In this document: piece by piece, positions 34,400 through 47,340 of the stretch | Numbering within the stretch: position 1 is the stretch's first letter | How the letters are laid out: the number at the start of each line of letters is the position of its first letter | Origin: Cynocephalus volans | Taxonomy: Eukaryota > Chordata > Mammalia > Dermoptera > Cynocephalidae | Assembly: GCF_027409185.1 (NCBI RefSeq) | Contig: NC_084475.1 | Location: forward strand, 11,676,130 to 11,740,129 | DNA: 64,000 nucleotides | Direction: 5' to 3' | Notes under the pieces: generated by a model | Seen by the model: only the letters and a program-made list of their open reading frames with translations | What the model was told of the DNA's origin: nothing | Database searches by the model: none | Program-made: the position numbers and the translations under genes

Positions 34400-36560
34400 T
34401 CATAAATTACAGTTTGATGAATTTTACGAAACGAATTAATTCTGTAAACACTAAAATCAAATGTAGAACTTTATCAGTAACCCAGAGAACTTTCTCTTGC
34501 CCCTTCCCTCATTAAAGAAAGGATCAATTATTCTGACTTCTGTCATCAGAGATTAGTCTGTCCTGTTTTGAATTTTATACAAATAAAATCATAGAATACA
34601 TTGTTTTCTTGGCTTCTTGTGCTCAGGATTATGTCTGTGAGATTCATACATGTTGCTGTGTATAGCATTAGCCCAAAATTCTTATCTCGGTATGGTTTTC
34701 CATTCTATGAATATACCACAATGTATTCATTTTACTGCAGATGAATGCCTGCATTGTTTCCAGCTTGGAGCTTTTATGAATAATTATACTACAAATATTT
34801 TAGACACCTTTTGGTGCATATATGTGTTATACATGTAAAAACATTACTGGATCTTAGAGAATGAACATATTCAAATTAATTACACTATCAAATAATTTCC
34901 CCAAGTGGCTGTACCATGTTCTAATTCCTCTAGCAGTATATAAAAATGACGTTGTTCCACAGACTTGACAACACTTCACATTGTCATTTTTTCTTTCATT
35001 TTGGCACTTATGGTTGAATTATCATTTAATTTCTATTTTATGATTATTTTTCTAATAACTAAAAATGTGCATCCTTTCATATGCTTACGGGCATCTTTTT
35101 ATTTGCCTTCTTTTCATTTATGTGAAGTATTTGCTCAATATTGTTTAAATAAAATGATTTTTAAGAAATATTTCTATATTACTTATTTCATATATTATCT
35201 ATTTCTATATTATTCATATATATATGAATTAATTACACTTATAAAATTAAATTAATTAAATTAACTAATTTTAATTAGTTTTAAATAGATTTTAATTTTT
35301 AATTAAATTAGTTAAATTTAATGTCAGGTTTTTAAATTTAATTAATTAAATTTAATCAATTAAATTTTTAATTAAGTTAATTAAATTTAATATTAGGTTT
35401 TAATTAACTTAACTAAAACTTAACTAATTTAATTAAAATACTTAATTTTAATAAAGCCCAGTCTCACAATCTTCTACTTTATACTTAGTGCTGTTTTTGT
35501 CCTATTTAATAAATACTTGTACAACCTTAAGATCATAAGATAATTTATGTTATCTTCTAGTAGTATTTTTTAAAACATTTTTAAACTGTAGAGAGTATTC
35601 AGCATTTATTGCTCCATGAATATTTAACGTAAATATATGACTGATCCAGTGCAAATTATTGGAAAGACTATTTTTCCCTCACTACATACTATGGTATGGC
35701 ACCTTGCTGCAAAGCAGTTGATCCTATACATATGGGTCTGTTTCTGGACTTTTTAATCTGATTCATGGGTCTATTTTTCCTTTACTTGCGCTAATACAAC
35801 ACTGTTAGGTCTTAATATGTGTTGGTATCTTGTAGAACGAGTCCTTCATCTCTATTCCTCCTGAGGATTTTCTTTGAAGTTCTTCATCCTTTGCATTTCC
35901 CTGTTAAGTTTTGAAATCAACTTTCAGTCTCTACAAATACACACGAACAAATCTGTGCCAGGACTTTGATTGGGATTGTATTGACTGTATAGATTAGTTT
36001 GGAGGACAGTACATCTATACAATTTGGAATCTTCTAATTGGAAATAATCATCACCCCTAATTTTCTTTAATTTCTTTGAGGATCGTTTATAGTTTTCTAT
36101 GTAGAGCTCTTCCACATCTTTCAAGAGAGACTTAACAGCTCTTTGATGATTTTTAATCTATTTATAAATGCTACCTTTTATTTTTGGCATTTCATTTTCT
36201 AATTTTTGATATTATATAGGAATACAATTAGTTTACGCTGAATCTTTATCCCAAGAAGTTTTTCAATTCAGATATTACTTTGAGTAATACCTGCAGGTTA
36301 ATTTGAATATTCTATATGCACTGTTATATCCTCTGCAAATAATGAATTTTTTTTTTGCTTTCTAGTTGATTTATTTTAATGTTGTTTCTATACATTACTT
36401 TATTGCACTTTCAAAGTCCTCTAATATAATATTAAATAGAAGTGGTGATAAAGGACATTTTTGTCTAATTTTTGATCTCAGAAAGCAAGTTTCTAGAAAT
36501 TTAGCATTAAGCCTCATGTATACTTATAGGTTTTGTAGATAACCTTGAGAGACTAAAAAA
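34400..36560 (-). mobile_element. Ancient L1M, antisense
   Basis: Reversed L1M 3' and ORF2 sequence. Examples are ttgctgtgtatagcattag...gaatataccacaatg (about 34650-34725) and, in the RT region, aatagaagtggtgataaaggacatttttgtct (about 36435-36467) and tcctctgcaaataatg. It is heavily mutated with no usable frame, and is interrupted by an AT-rich palindromic block at 35215-35460. Confidence 0.75.
35215..35460. repeat. AT-only palindromic low-complexity block
   Basis: About 245 bp made almost wholly of overlapping taattaaattaa/ttaatttaa motifs on both strands, with G and C nearly absent. Two gtcaggttttt/attaggtttt interruptions recur. It is strongly self-complementary. Confidence 0.85.
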
Positions 36561-37074
36561 CTTCACTTTTGCTTCTAAGTAGGCCAGTGTATCTATTGAA
36601 TACAGTAAGAACAGCTGGATGAATTACAAAAATTATATTTCGAAAGGAATCAGAGGAAAGAAGAAATGATGAGGATTAAAGGTACTAAAACTCCAGAGAG
36701 TACAGAACTGTTCAGAGGTGAATTAGAATCTGTGGCTGCCTTTTCCAAGTTCCATTTGCCAATTCAGAATTCACAAAAGTTGAGAATACTGGCTTGGCCC
36801 TGATGTCAGACTCCTGGGAAATAAAAATTCAGTAGAGGATTTTGTAGTCCTGCAGGAATAGTGTGACAAAATCAGAGATTTGTGGGGCCCGGAATAAAGA
36901 GCTGGTCTTTCTCTCAAGACATTGCTCTTGTTTTGAAGCTTGCTGGGGCTTGAGACTAAGAAACTAAACCAAAAATTCTGGAAAACACAGTAAAAACTCC
37001 TACCTCTCTGAGTGCTGGGAATACAAAGACATCTTTCTGAAACTGTCAATCAAAAGCTTCAAAGGGCCATGTCT

Positions 37075-37380
37075 TAAAAAATAAGGGTTACCAGAGACCC
37101 AGAAGGGGAGGGATAATGGGAGATTGGGAGAGGTTGAAAATGGGCACAAAGTTCCAAAATTATAGTTAGACAGGAAGAACGAATTCTGGTGTTAGGGTGA
37201 CTATAGCTCATATTGTATTTCATATTTCAAGATAGCCAGAAAAAAGGATATTGAATGTTATAACCCACAAAGAAATGATAAATGTTTAGGTGATAGTTCT
37301 GCTAGCTCTTCTGATTGGATCATTATACAATATATGCATATATTGAAATAAACAAAAATTTTTATTTAATTTATACAGTT
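37075..37380 (+). mobile_element. Old L1M (L1MA/MB-like) 3' UTR
   Basis: The order gggttaccagagacccagaaggggaggg...gaattctggtgttagggtgactatagc...atattgaatgttataacccacaaagaaatgataaatgttt...gattggatcattatacaatatatgc is a standard old L1 3' UTR in sense. Confidence 0.85.
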
Positions 37381-38790
37381 AAAAAAGTAAATAAATAAAT
37401 AAAAATGGAAAAATAAAATAAAATAAAAAATACAAGTGAACCAGAGAGAGACTGAGTACTAAGGTCTTACCCAAGCTCAGTTCCCAGTTAGATTGAGATG
37501 ATCAATTTCCCAGTCTATTTATTACAGAGGACTGAGTAAACCCTCTCAGGTGGAAGTTACATCATCTGATGCCTCTATTTTTTAATAATAAATGAACAGC
37601 AAACAGTTACAAATTATTAGGCTTCTGCAATATAAGTGTATGACCAATATCACAGGCAAAAAAAAAAAAAAAAAAAAAGGTCAAAGTAGACCAACAGTTG
37701 ATTCAGATTTTCAGTTTAGCAGATAATGACCCAAAAGATGTAAGATTAATATATTCAAGAAAACAGAGAAAATGAAGAGAATATTGATTTAAAATGGAGA
37801 ATTTAAACAGAAAATTAGAATCTAGGGGTAGGTCCAGAGCAACATTCTAGAACAAAAAAATATATGTGGTTAAGAACTCAACAAATAGGTTAACAGTAGA
37901 TCAGACAAGGAAGATGAACGGATTTCAGGACTACAGAGCAGGTCAATATAAAATACACCAACTGAAGCACAGACAATAAGTGGAGAAAAAACAGAATGCA
38001 CTTAAGAGACATGGGGGACACAGTCACAATATGTAAGAGATCTGTAATTGAAGTCCCAGAATGAGATAAGTGAGAGTAGGGGAGATAGCATTATTTGTAT
38101 GATAAATGGCTGAATATATTATTACTTTTACTTTACACTGTTTCTTAAAGCTTAATGGCAAAATAGTGCGAAGTATTAAGTGGTAACATGATTTGGGTAA
38201 CATTAGAAAAGAAGGCTTTAATCTTAAACATCCCAACAAATCCTTTACAATGGGAGGTAAATTGGAGTTCAGTGCCTTGAACCCACTTGAGTTCAAAGCC
38301 TTAAAAATTTACAATCAGAAAAAATTTTAAGCTGAAATTTATCCCAAACCTATTTATTTTATTTTTTGAGGTTCCAAGGGATTAAAAGACTCGCCTAGTG
38401 TTCTGGAGCATATAATGCTCCACTTCATTCTATTTATGGAGACACTGTCACTTAAGTCTACTTATCAATATGACTCAATCAGTTGGGGGGAAGAAGTTTT
38501 CCTCTTTCCTCTTCAAAGTATTCAGTTATGCACCAAAAATAAGATATTGTGAGAAATAATTTCATGGTTGTTTTGGTTTATCTAAATTGACCTAAATAAA
38601 AATGATAACAATATTATCAGTTTTCCTCTGGCATCTTCAGCTTTGTTCCTGTTCCATCAGATATGTACTATGTTATCGAATTTCCTGATCCTGTGGATTT
38701 CCTGTAAGTCCCACCTCATTTCTCATTCTTAGTTTATGTGTTGGCTTACAGTCTTGGACACTCAAGTCTTTATCTAATATCGTGTTTTCA
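37381..38790. other. No confident feature
   Basis: AT-rich sequence with an A-run at 37660-37678. Reverse-strand open frame 38024-38296 has no recognisable family. Confidence 0.4.
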
Positions 38791-38799
38791 GTTGTCTCC

Positions 38800-38940
38800 C
38801 CTTGTAAAAGTCAGAATGCAAATCCTGGCTCTTTCCTCTGTAAGTCATACATTTTGGGCAAATTACCTAACCTTTCTGAGCCTCAGTTTCTTCATGTGTA
38901 AATTTAGGATAATAAATAGCACCTACCTAATTCAATTCCA
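38800..38940 (+). mobile_element. MIR SINE
   Basis: The order gaatgcaaatcctggctct...attttgggcaaattacctaac...tctgagcctcagtttcttcatgtg matches MIR in sense. Confidence 0.8.
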
Positions 38941-39102
38941 CTGTATACCATTCTGTGTTTCTCAAATATTTCATGATAAGAATTTATTACTTATCATGAA
39001 TATATCACAAAATTAATTTAAGAATAAGTGAATAGTTCCTACTTTAGGCAGGTGTGAAGGCAACTAAATTAAACAAAATTATAGAAGCAAAGCACTTAGA
39101 GC

Positions 39103-39324
39103 TGTGGTCAGCAAATATGTTTCAGGATAAATCCTGCTCACCACCTGTTTCTATAAGTAAAGTTTTATTGGAACACAATCATGTCCGTTCACTTACATAT
39201 TAATTTGGCTGCTTTCCTGTTAAAATGGCAACTACAACTGAGTAATTGCAACCAAGACTGGATAACCCACAAGGCCGAAAGTGTTTATTATCTGGCCTTA
39301 CAGAAATAATTGGCTGATTCCTGA
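39103..39324. mobile_element. hAT-Charlie-type MITE with 8-bp TSD
   Basis: A 222-bp nonautonomous element with tgtggtcagcaaa and (reverse) aggaatcagccaa ends. Its middle resembles the mammalian repeat carrying aaagttttattggaacacaatcatg. It is flanked by perfect 8-bp duplications, cttagagc, at 39095-39102 and 39325-39332, diagnostic of hAT insertion. Confidence 0.88.
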
Positions 39325-39332
39325 CTTAGAGC

Positions 39333-41205
39333 ATTGCCTGACATAAAAGTACATGTTAATTTTTGTATAAATTAGCTCTTTTGCCAAAACAAATCACATT
39401 TTAGGCTTGTTATCCCTCTTAAATGCTTACTAAGTTCGATTGCTATTTAGGAAATTCACTATAAACATGCTAATTTTCATGATTTCTACATTTAAAAAGC
39501 ATTTTTGCAAAATGCCAAATTTGCTGGTACACTTTTATTTTTCCGTGGGTGAAAATAAATTCCTAGTATATTATTTTGTAATTTAAGAGTAGCAATTTTG
39601 CACAGATGGAATATATTTTATGTTTGAATTAATGATTTATAGAGTTGATTGAAAGCCACTAAGGCTAGTTTGAGCTATTGGATATAACAGGGTTTTCTTT
39701 TCTAACAATCTTCTTAAATCAATCATATTAAATAAGACATTTAAAGAACTGTCCATTTCTTTTGTGCTGCTGTATAGAAGACCATTACACATAGCACTTT
39801 TGTTTTATTTCAAGTAGTTGATGTAAAAATTGCAGAGGAAATGAATACACATTTTGGAAAGGCACAGGCAATTGCTATTTATGGCAAGAAAGAGGGAAGC
39901 ATATTTCTTTCTACTTGAAACTAGTATTATTTGTAAAGAAGGAGTAAGCTAGGAAACGATGACTGAAACAAGCTTGTCTTACCAGAACACGTCAGAAATC
40001 TGTGGCTTCTTCCTTATGCTATTCCTGGAAACCACTTTTCAAAACTGTTCCCATAAAATTTTGGATCATAGCCAATGAGGAATCATCAAAGGATTATTGT
40101 TGTAATAGTTACTAGCAATAATAAGTGCTACAATGAGTCATTAGACTTTTGTATTTATATGCTAAGAGAGTATGCTTTATTTTTATATCCAAACTTAGGG
40201 TTTAATTATTATACATGAGTTATCATTATGCCCAGGCCAGACATTCAATACACACTTGAAAAATAATTGTTTATTGAATAACAATTAAATGGTTTACATT
40301 GCACTTTAAAGAAATCAGTCGAGACGAGGAAGAATTTCAGTAACTATAAAAATCCATAATGATTCTAATATGATTAAAATGTCAGCATAATGTGAAGCAT
40401 CAAAGTGACGACAGAAGTCTTATTATTGCTCAATGAAATAATATGACAAGAGTATGGAGCAAGGGATGAATCAAGTGACAAGAAATAATGCACAGGAAAA
40501 ATTATTAGAATTTGGTGATTAACTCAATGCAGAGTGATGGATGAAAAAAAGAATCAAGGAATCCCTCTTTCCCACTGTGTGTGGAAAAAAACATATTTAA
40601 AGATAATCCAAAAAAAAGGATTACTGATGATTTGAGAATGATGAAGAATTTCAGGATAAATTCAGGTTCAATGAAGAAAAAAGAGTGTCAGGCTAATCCT
40701 TAGAATTTAGAAGGAGGGGAAAATAAAAACAAAAACAAACAAACAAAAATATCCCAGTAAAATAACAGATATGACCAGAACACAATGACATAAAACAGCA
40801 TATTGTTGGAACCCAAGAAAATACAGTTTCAAGAAGTTACGTACAAACACTGACATGATCAAAAAGACTTCAGAAAATGACACTGTATTTGATGGTGAGA
40901 ATGCCACCGACAACCATGTCTACAGGTATTTTAGTAAAGTAATGGGAGCAAAAACATCACTATCAAGCTAAGGTTTGAGCACATGGAAATGTAAGTGATT
41001 TGAGCAACCACACCTTGAGAAATTAAGCTGTTAAATAAAAAGAACAGTAACTCTAGAGAGTCACAACATGAAAAATAGCATTTTCTTTTTCAAGGTAGAA
41101 GAGGCTAAACACGTTTTCCTACCTAAGACAGAAATAGCATAAAAAGTGAGCTTACACATATGTGCAAGAAAGACAGAGAAAGCAAACAGAAAGGAGTTTA
41201 AAAAG
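39333..41205. other. No confident feature
   Basis: AT-rich sequence. A tail-like tattcaatacacacttgaaaaataattg stretch at about 40240 could be an L2/MIR end. No gene is seen. Confidence 0.4.
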
Positions 41206-41211
41206 TAGAAA

Positions 41212-41795
41212 ACATGGAACCAACCTCAATGTCCATTGATGGATGATTGGATAAGGAAACTGTGGTATATATACACTAAGGAATACTACTCTGCCCTAAA
41301 AAAGAATGAAATACTCCCATTTGCAACAACGTGGATGAACCTAGAGATACTTATGTTGAGTGAAATAAGCAAAACACAGAGGGATAACTACTGCATGTGC
41401 TCACTCATATGTGGGAGCTAAGAGAGAAAGAAGGAAAGAAAGACCACAGTGGTGCATTGGACTTGCAGAGCGAGAGAGCATACCTAGGGACACAAAGTGG
41501 AGTGTGGGGGAAAGAGGGCGTGGGAGGGAGGTTGGGAATGGATGGGTGGGGGACACGATGTGCAAATGCAGTTTGTGGTAATGGGTATGCTGCCAATGTG
41601 AATCTGGCCCTCACGTCATGGGCACGAAGGGTGACAATCAGCTTTGTATCTCATGAATATTCATAACCAATAACAAAATCAATTTCTGGCAATGGGTATG
41701 TTGCCAGTATGAATCTGGCCCTCATATCATGGGCATGAGGGGTGACAATTAGCTTTGTACACCATGAATATTCTTAATAAATTAAAAAAATGAAT
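41212..41795 (+). mobile_element. L1 3' end with duplicated 3' UTR segment
   Basis: A different L1 subfamily from the young copies. ORF2 ends at 41421 (61 codons, IRKLWYIYTKEYYSALKKNE... SLICGS). The 3' UTR is G-rich, then carries two tandem ~111-bp copies beginning atgggtatg at 41581 and 41692, each with tgaatctggccctca and agctttgta. It ends with aataaattaaaaaa. Confidence 0.88.
41581..41785 (+). repeat. Tandem duplication, ~111-bp period
   Basis: Two units share atgggtatg-tgcca-t-tgaatctggccctca--tcatgggca-ga-gggtgacaat-agctttgta with about ten substitutions. Confidence 0.92.
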
Positions 41796-43770
41796 AAAAA
41801 TTTTTTAAAATTTTTGAAAAAAGGTGATCTTTAGAAAAAAACTGGTTCTTTTTTGCTTGGCTCACTTAATCTTCAAAGTTAAAGCCTTTAATACTCATCC
41901 ATGGTTCAACCCTTATTAGGCTTCAAAACTAATATTCTCTTGAGAGAGGGCACTTATGGAACACAAACTCACTATTAGGAGTGTTAAGAACTCTTCTCCT
42001 TGTGATTACACATATGTACACTGCCTAGAAGGCATGGCTAAGAATGGAAAGTTGAGAACGGAGACCAGTTTAGCTTGCTAGATCTTTTGGAAGTTTATTT
42101 GACCTGAAAAAGTCTAATAGCATCTTGGAAATAGGCAGAGACTTCTCAAGAAAAAAGATTATAGGAAAAGTTTTAATAGAGTTATATCATTCTTTCCCCA
42201 TCACACCCCTTACCTTGCCTAATACTATTCTATCTTATGTAAAGGAGGCCTACTAAATACCTAACACCTCCCATTTTGGAAGTTTTATCATTGATGATTT
42301 TATCTGATGATCTTACTTTTGGTTAACTATTGGCACCTTTTGGTAAGGACGAGAAAAATTGGAAAACAAAACCAATGAACAAAATGAAGTAGTCAATCAA
42401 AAAGAGGATGTCTTTGTGTGGTTCTGACATATTTGTGTCAAGACATCATTGTGTGAAAGAGATCTGGGTCCCCAGATGCAGGAATCAGAAAATCACATAC
42501 ATCCTAAAACTCCAAACTTACCTAAGATTATCCACTGTATTAAAATGCATCACTCTCTCAAAATTGAAATCATAAAATAGGATAAAAATTAACCTATGGT
42601 GTGATGGAGTTACAAAATACCCGTGAAGAACCAAGCAAAAGAAAAAAGACTAAGGGATGTGTATATTTTTGCTGACGGCAGAGCTATACTTCTTCTACAA
42701 TCAGGGTTACTTCTGTGGATGTGCTGAGCAGTCAAAGCATACACCCTCCTGGCATTTGTAACGTAAGAGCAATATTGCCATTTTTAAGCCAAATCATCGC
42801 ATTGTACTCTTCCAAAAATTTGACTGAAAGCTTGTAGTGATTTCTTTGAACCCTAACTAAGAATAAGAAGGTGCTTTACAGACCCCAGATACTAGCTCCA
42901 GGTGGGGTGTCAGCAGTCCAGGGTGATAAAAAAGAGTTGTAAGACACTAAGGAATTCCTGATGCTTCTTCAAGCCAACTTACAGTCTTGTCCTCCATTAG
43001 TACGTAGGAACTTTTATGACCAAATGGAAGGCCTGCTTACTCCTTAAATTTACATCTGAGTCATCTCAGAGCTTTTTATAATGCTCAAGTAAATGGTAGA
43101 AGCAAACCTATCCGTACACTTTCCCTGCTTCTAACTAGTGACCAATATTGCTAAGGCCAAGGTTACTGTTGTTCTTTGTTCACTTTTAATTACAGGCAAA
43201 TTTAGGTATGAATGCGAGACTTAGAAGCAAAACCAAATTGGAGCTATTATAATCGAGGCACTGGTCTGTGCACCACCTGGGCTGGATACGGCCTCAGCAA
43301 TCCTTTCTTGCTTTGCATCCTCAAGAACAGGAATTTTGGGTCTGGCTGGCATTCTGAAGAATGCACATCCAAGCAGAACAGAAGCATGTTATATAAATTG
43401 GCACCACTTCACCCTTCCATTTTACCATGTGCTTTGTAACAAAGCAGAATTTAGAAGTGGAGTAAACTCCCGGTTTTGTTTACATACTGCCTTTTTTGGT
43501 TAATGAATCTGACCCCTTTTTATCTTGAAAATAAATCTAGGATTGTTATGCCTCTTTCCAAACAATGTTAAGAGGCAAAACTAAAACCTCAATTAAAGAG
43601 AATAAATAATTCAGAGATGGTATTGGGATCCCTACTAGGGGGTCTGAGGTCAGGAAAGGCAGTGTTTTTCTAAGGTTGTGAGCTTTAAATGTAAGCCTCT
43701 GGCCAGAGCAAGGACTCTTAGTCAGCATGAGGGCCCTTGTCAGGGTCTCTCTTTACGCAGGGTGTTATTA
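41796..43770. other. No confident feature
   Basis: Mixed-composition sequence. No gene is seen, and open frames are short and family-less. It could contain an old LTR element that I cannot name. Confidence 0.4.
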
Positions 43771-44983
43771 CAGGCATGTGTCGCTTAACAACGGGACTCG
43801 ATCTGAGAAATGTGTCATTAGTAGATTTCTTCCTTGTGTGAACACCATGGAGCATATTTCCACAAACCTAGATGGTATAGTCTACTCTATACCTAGGCTG
43901 TGTGGTATATAGCCCATGGCTCTTAGGCTACAAACCTGTGTAACATGTTACTGTACTGAATAATGCAGGTAATTGTAACACAATGGTAAGTATTTGTGTA
44001 TCTAAACATGCTTAAACATGAAAAAGGTGCAGTAAAAATAAAATAAAATAAAAGATAGCAAATGGTCCACCTGTATAGGGCACTTACCATGAATGGAGCA
44101 GGACAGAAAGTTGCTCTGGTTGAGTCAGTGAGCAATGAGTGAATGTGAGACTTTATAAACACTGTACCCTCAGACTATACTAAATTTATTTAAATTTTTT
44201 TCTTTCTTCAGCAATAAATTAACCTTACCTTACTGTAACATTTTTATTTTATAAACTTTCAAATTTTTTTAAACTTAAGACTCTTTTGTAATAACCCTTA
44301 AAACACAAACACGTTGTACAACTGTACAGAATTCTTTTTTCTTTATACCTTTATTCTAAAAACTTGTTTCTATTTAAATTTTATTTTATCTTTTTTTTTT
44401 TTTTTTTTTACTTTTAAAACTTTTTTGTTAGAAACTAACACACAGACACACACATTAGCTTCGGCCCATACAGGGTCAAGATTATCAATATCTCTGTCTT
44501 TTACCTCCACATCTTGCCCCACTGGAAGGTCTTCAGGGACTATAGCATTCACGGAGCTGTCTGTCATCTCCTGTGATAACAATACCTTCTTCTGGAATAC
44601 CTCTCGAACGACGTGTCTGAGGCTGTTTTACAGTTAACTTTCTTTTTTATAAGTAGAAGGAGTACACTTTACAGTAACAATAAAAAATACAATAAAATAA
44701 TAATAACAAGTATAGTATATTAAATACATAAGCCAGTAACAAAGTTGTCTATTATCATTGTCAAATATTATGTACTGTACATAATTGTATGTGCTAGACT
44801 ATTATACAATTGGTGGTAGCACAGTAAGTTTTTTTACACCAGCATCACCACAAACGTATTGTGCTATAACATCACGATGGCTATGATGTCACTAGGTGAT
44901 AGGAATTTTTCAGCTACATAATAATCTTACGCCATCACATATGTGGTTCATTTTTGACCCAGACATTATGCGGCGCATGACTC
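43771..44983. mobile_element. Tigger/pogo-like DNA transposon
   Basis: About 1.2 kb between imperfect inverted ends, caggcatgtgtcgcttaac and (reverse) agtcatgcgccgcataat, flanked by TA on both sides, the target of Tc1/mariner-pogo elements. Internal landmarks such as aaacctagatggtatag and cttcagggactatagcattcacggagctgtc belong to an ancient eutherian-wide repeat. The reverse frame at 44370-44582 might be a transposase C-terminal relic. No intact transposase remains. Confidence 0.75.
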
Positions 44984-46160
44984 TATATGCATTTGTTACA
45001 ACCAAATCAGACTCTACTGTTTCAGAGTTTAGTCAGTTCTGAAGCTTTTTTCCAACTGGAACATCCAAATCTCCCAACAGGAGCATTTGAATGATCTCTA
45101 ACTGATAATCAGATCAGACCTTGATCAATTTCAGTCTCCCAAATCCCACTTCCAACCAGCACCACTCATACCTCAAGGACACTATTCATGTTGAGTTTTC
45201 ATATTTAGTGTATACTGAATGTTTTATTGTCATAGCATACATAGAACTTCTGATGAAATTGCTTTTTTCAGTGAAAATTAAGTATCTTTCTACTGAAGCC
45301 TCCTGAATAGTCAATTGCTGAATTGTCAACATCAACACCTTCTCTGCTCTGTTCAAGAACTAGGTTCGGATTCTGTTTTGTGTGACTAAAGACTTCCAAC
45401 CTTAGCTTACTGGTTAAATAAAGTAAGTCTCTCTTAATACTTGGTTCTTGCCTAATTCCCTATTCTTGTAAAGTTACCAAATAATTTAGGAATGAAATGA
45501 AATTTATTTTAGAATGTGAAACTATGAAAACAAATCTTAATTATAATTGTCTTCAGAATAAAAAGCCATAATGTATTATTAGATTTATAATGCAATAAAC
45601 AATCCCCATTTGCTTCAGCGTGGCAAGGGAAACCAGTAAATATTACAATTCAATTAGATCATTTTATGATTTTATGGTGATGACCTCTCGTGACTGGCCA
45701 ATTTTAATGCAACTTAATTAATATTCTTTTATTTATTCTCACAAAAGGAAATCATCGAGTGGATCCAGTGGGCATATCCCTCTGTGTGTTATGTGTGAAG
45801 ATGTGAACTTTAGGTTGTCACTGAGACTACTTAGATCCAAATGGGTCTTTCAGAGTTGATTGAATAATTTTTAGAGAGAGGTTTTCCCTCCCATGGTAGC
45901 CCTCAAGTGATGATTATGGAAATAGAGAATATGATATTCACTTATTCTCATTGAGACATCACTTCAAGCTTAAAATGTTTTATTTAACATTTGGTGTTTG
46001 CGAACCATATCAAAATATAATTCTGGTATTTATTTAAAACAAAAGTCATAAAATGACAGGATTATACAAATTAAGAGACAGTGAAAGATCATTTTAGCCA
46101 ACCACTCTCTCCACCTCAGGAATTATCCTCTAGAATGGTCATCTAGCATTTGCTTACATA
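44984..46160. other. No confident feature
   Basis: AT-rich sequence with no recognised gene or repeat. Confidence 0.4.
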
Positions 46161-46164
46161 TTAA

Positions 46165-46785
46165 ATTTAGTCAGTCATTCAACGAATATTTACTAATCTC
46201 TACTAAATGCTAGGTACTATTCTAAGCTCCTGGGGTGATCAGTGAACAAAATAGCTAAAGATTTCTGCCTTTTTTGAAGCTCACATTCTAGTTGGTGGTG
46301 ACAGACAAAAAATATATATATAATAAAAAGTTAATTATATAGTATGTCAGAAAACAAAAGTGCTATGAAAATAAAAGGAGGGAAGGCAGAGCCAGTTAAG
46401 GAGTTTGAGAGCGCTAGCGTCAGGGGAATGCAAGCTGCAGTTTTAGGTAAGGTGGTTGGGCAAACTCGACTGGGGCTGGTTGAACAGAGTCCAGAAGGAG
46501 GTATGAGAGTGAGCCGTCATGGTCTCCGGGAAAATAGGCTTTGAAACTACTGAGGACCGTAAGAGGGAGGTTTGCCTGCTGTGTATGAGAAAAGGCAAAT
46601 GATTGATGAGGGAATGACAGAGCAGGTGAAGAGGCCAGGAGATAGAGCTTTGGAGGACCCAGAAGTCACTGTGAACAAACTAAGATTGTATTCTGAGTGA
46701 AAGATTTGAGACTTGGAATGGCATTATCTGGCTTCTGTTTGGAAAAAAAGCACACTGGCTGCCATGTTGAAAATAGACTGTTTGG
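46165..46785. mobile_element. Ancient mammalian-wide repeat, family not fixed
   Basis: The sequence tcaacgaatatttacta...ctaggtactattctaagctcctggggtgatcagtgaacaaaa...gaagctcacattctag starts a long diverged block. It continues through aagtgctatgaaaataaa, a G-rich middle and a cactggctgccatgttgaaaatagactg end, and probably resumes after the MER2-like piece at 47083-47340. I recognise the layout as an old common repeat but cannot assign the family name safely. Confidence 0.55.
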
Positions 46786-46794
46786 GCTTCTTGG

Positions 46795-47083
46795 ACCACC
46801 ATGGACATGATATTTGCACATCCTCAAGTCTCTAATATAAAATAGCATACTATTTGCATCTAACCTATGCACATCCTCCTGTATACTTTAAATTGTCTCT
46901 AGATTACTTATAATACCGAATGCAATCTAAATGCTATGTAAATAGTTGTTATACAGTATTTTTTACTTGTATTATTTATAATTGTCATATTGCTGTTTTT
47001 GTTGTGTTTTCAAATATTTTCCGTCCACAGTTGGTTGAATTAACAGATGCAGGATCCACGGATATCATAGAGATGACTGTACA
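46795..47083. mobile_element. MER2/Tigger2-like DNA transposon fragment
   Basis: The order atatttgcacatcctcaagtctc, gcacatcctcctgtatacttt, taaatagttgttatacagta, then a terminal caaatattttccgtccacagttggttgaat...ggatccacggatatc block, resembles MER2-type pogo MITEs. The left terminus is degraded. It appears inserted in the surrounding ancient repeat. Confidence 0.6.
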
Positions 47084-47340
47084 AGGAAACCAGTAAGTGG
47101 ATTTCAACATCCAGATGACAGATCATGGTGGTTGCACCTGGGTGGGTTCAGCGAAGGTATTTAGAAGTCACCTTCTGGAAAACTTTTGAAGGAACAGCTC
47201 TCCAGCTGTTCTGACAGATTGCATGTGAGGGGGTGTCCAGAGGAGTCATAGGCAATTAAAGGGTTTGTGAGCTGACCAATAGGTGTTGCTTTTTGGAGAA
47301 AAAGATGAGGCGTTCAGCTTTGGATACATTTTGGAACTGG

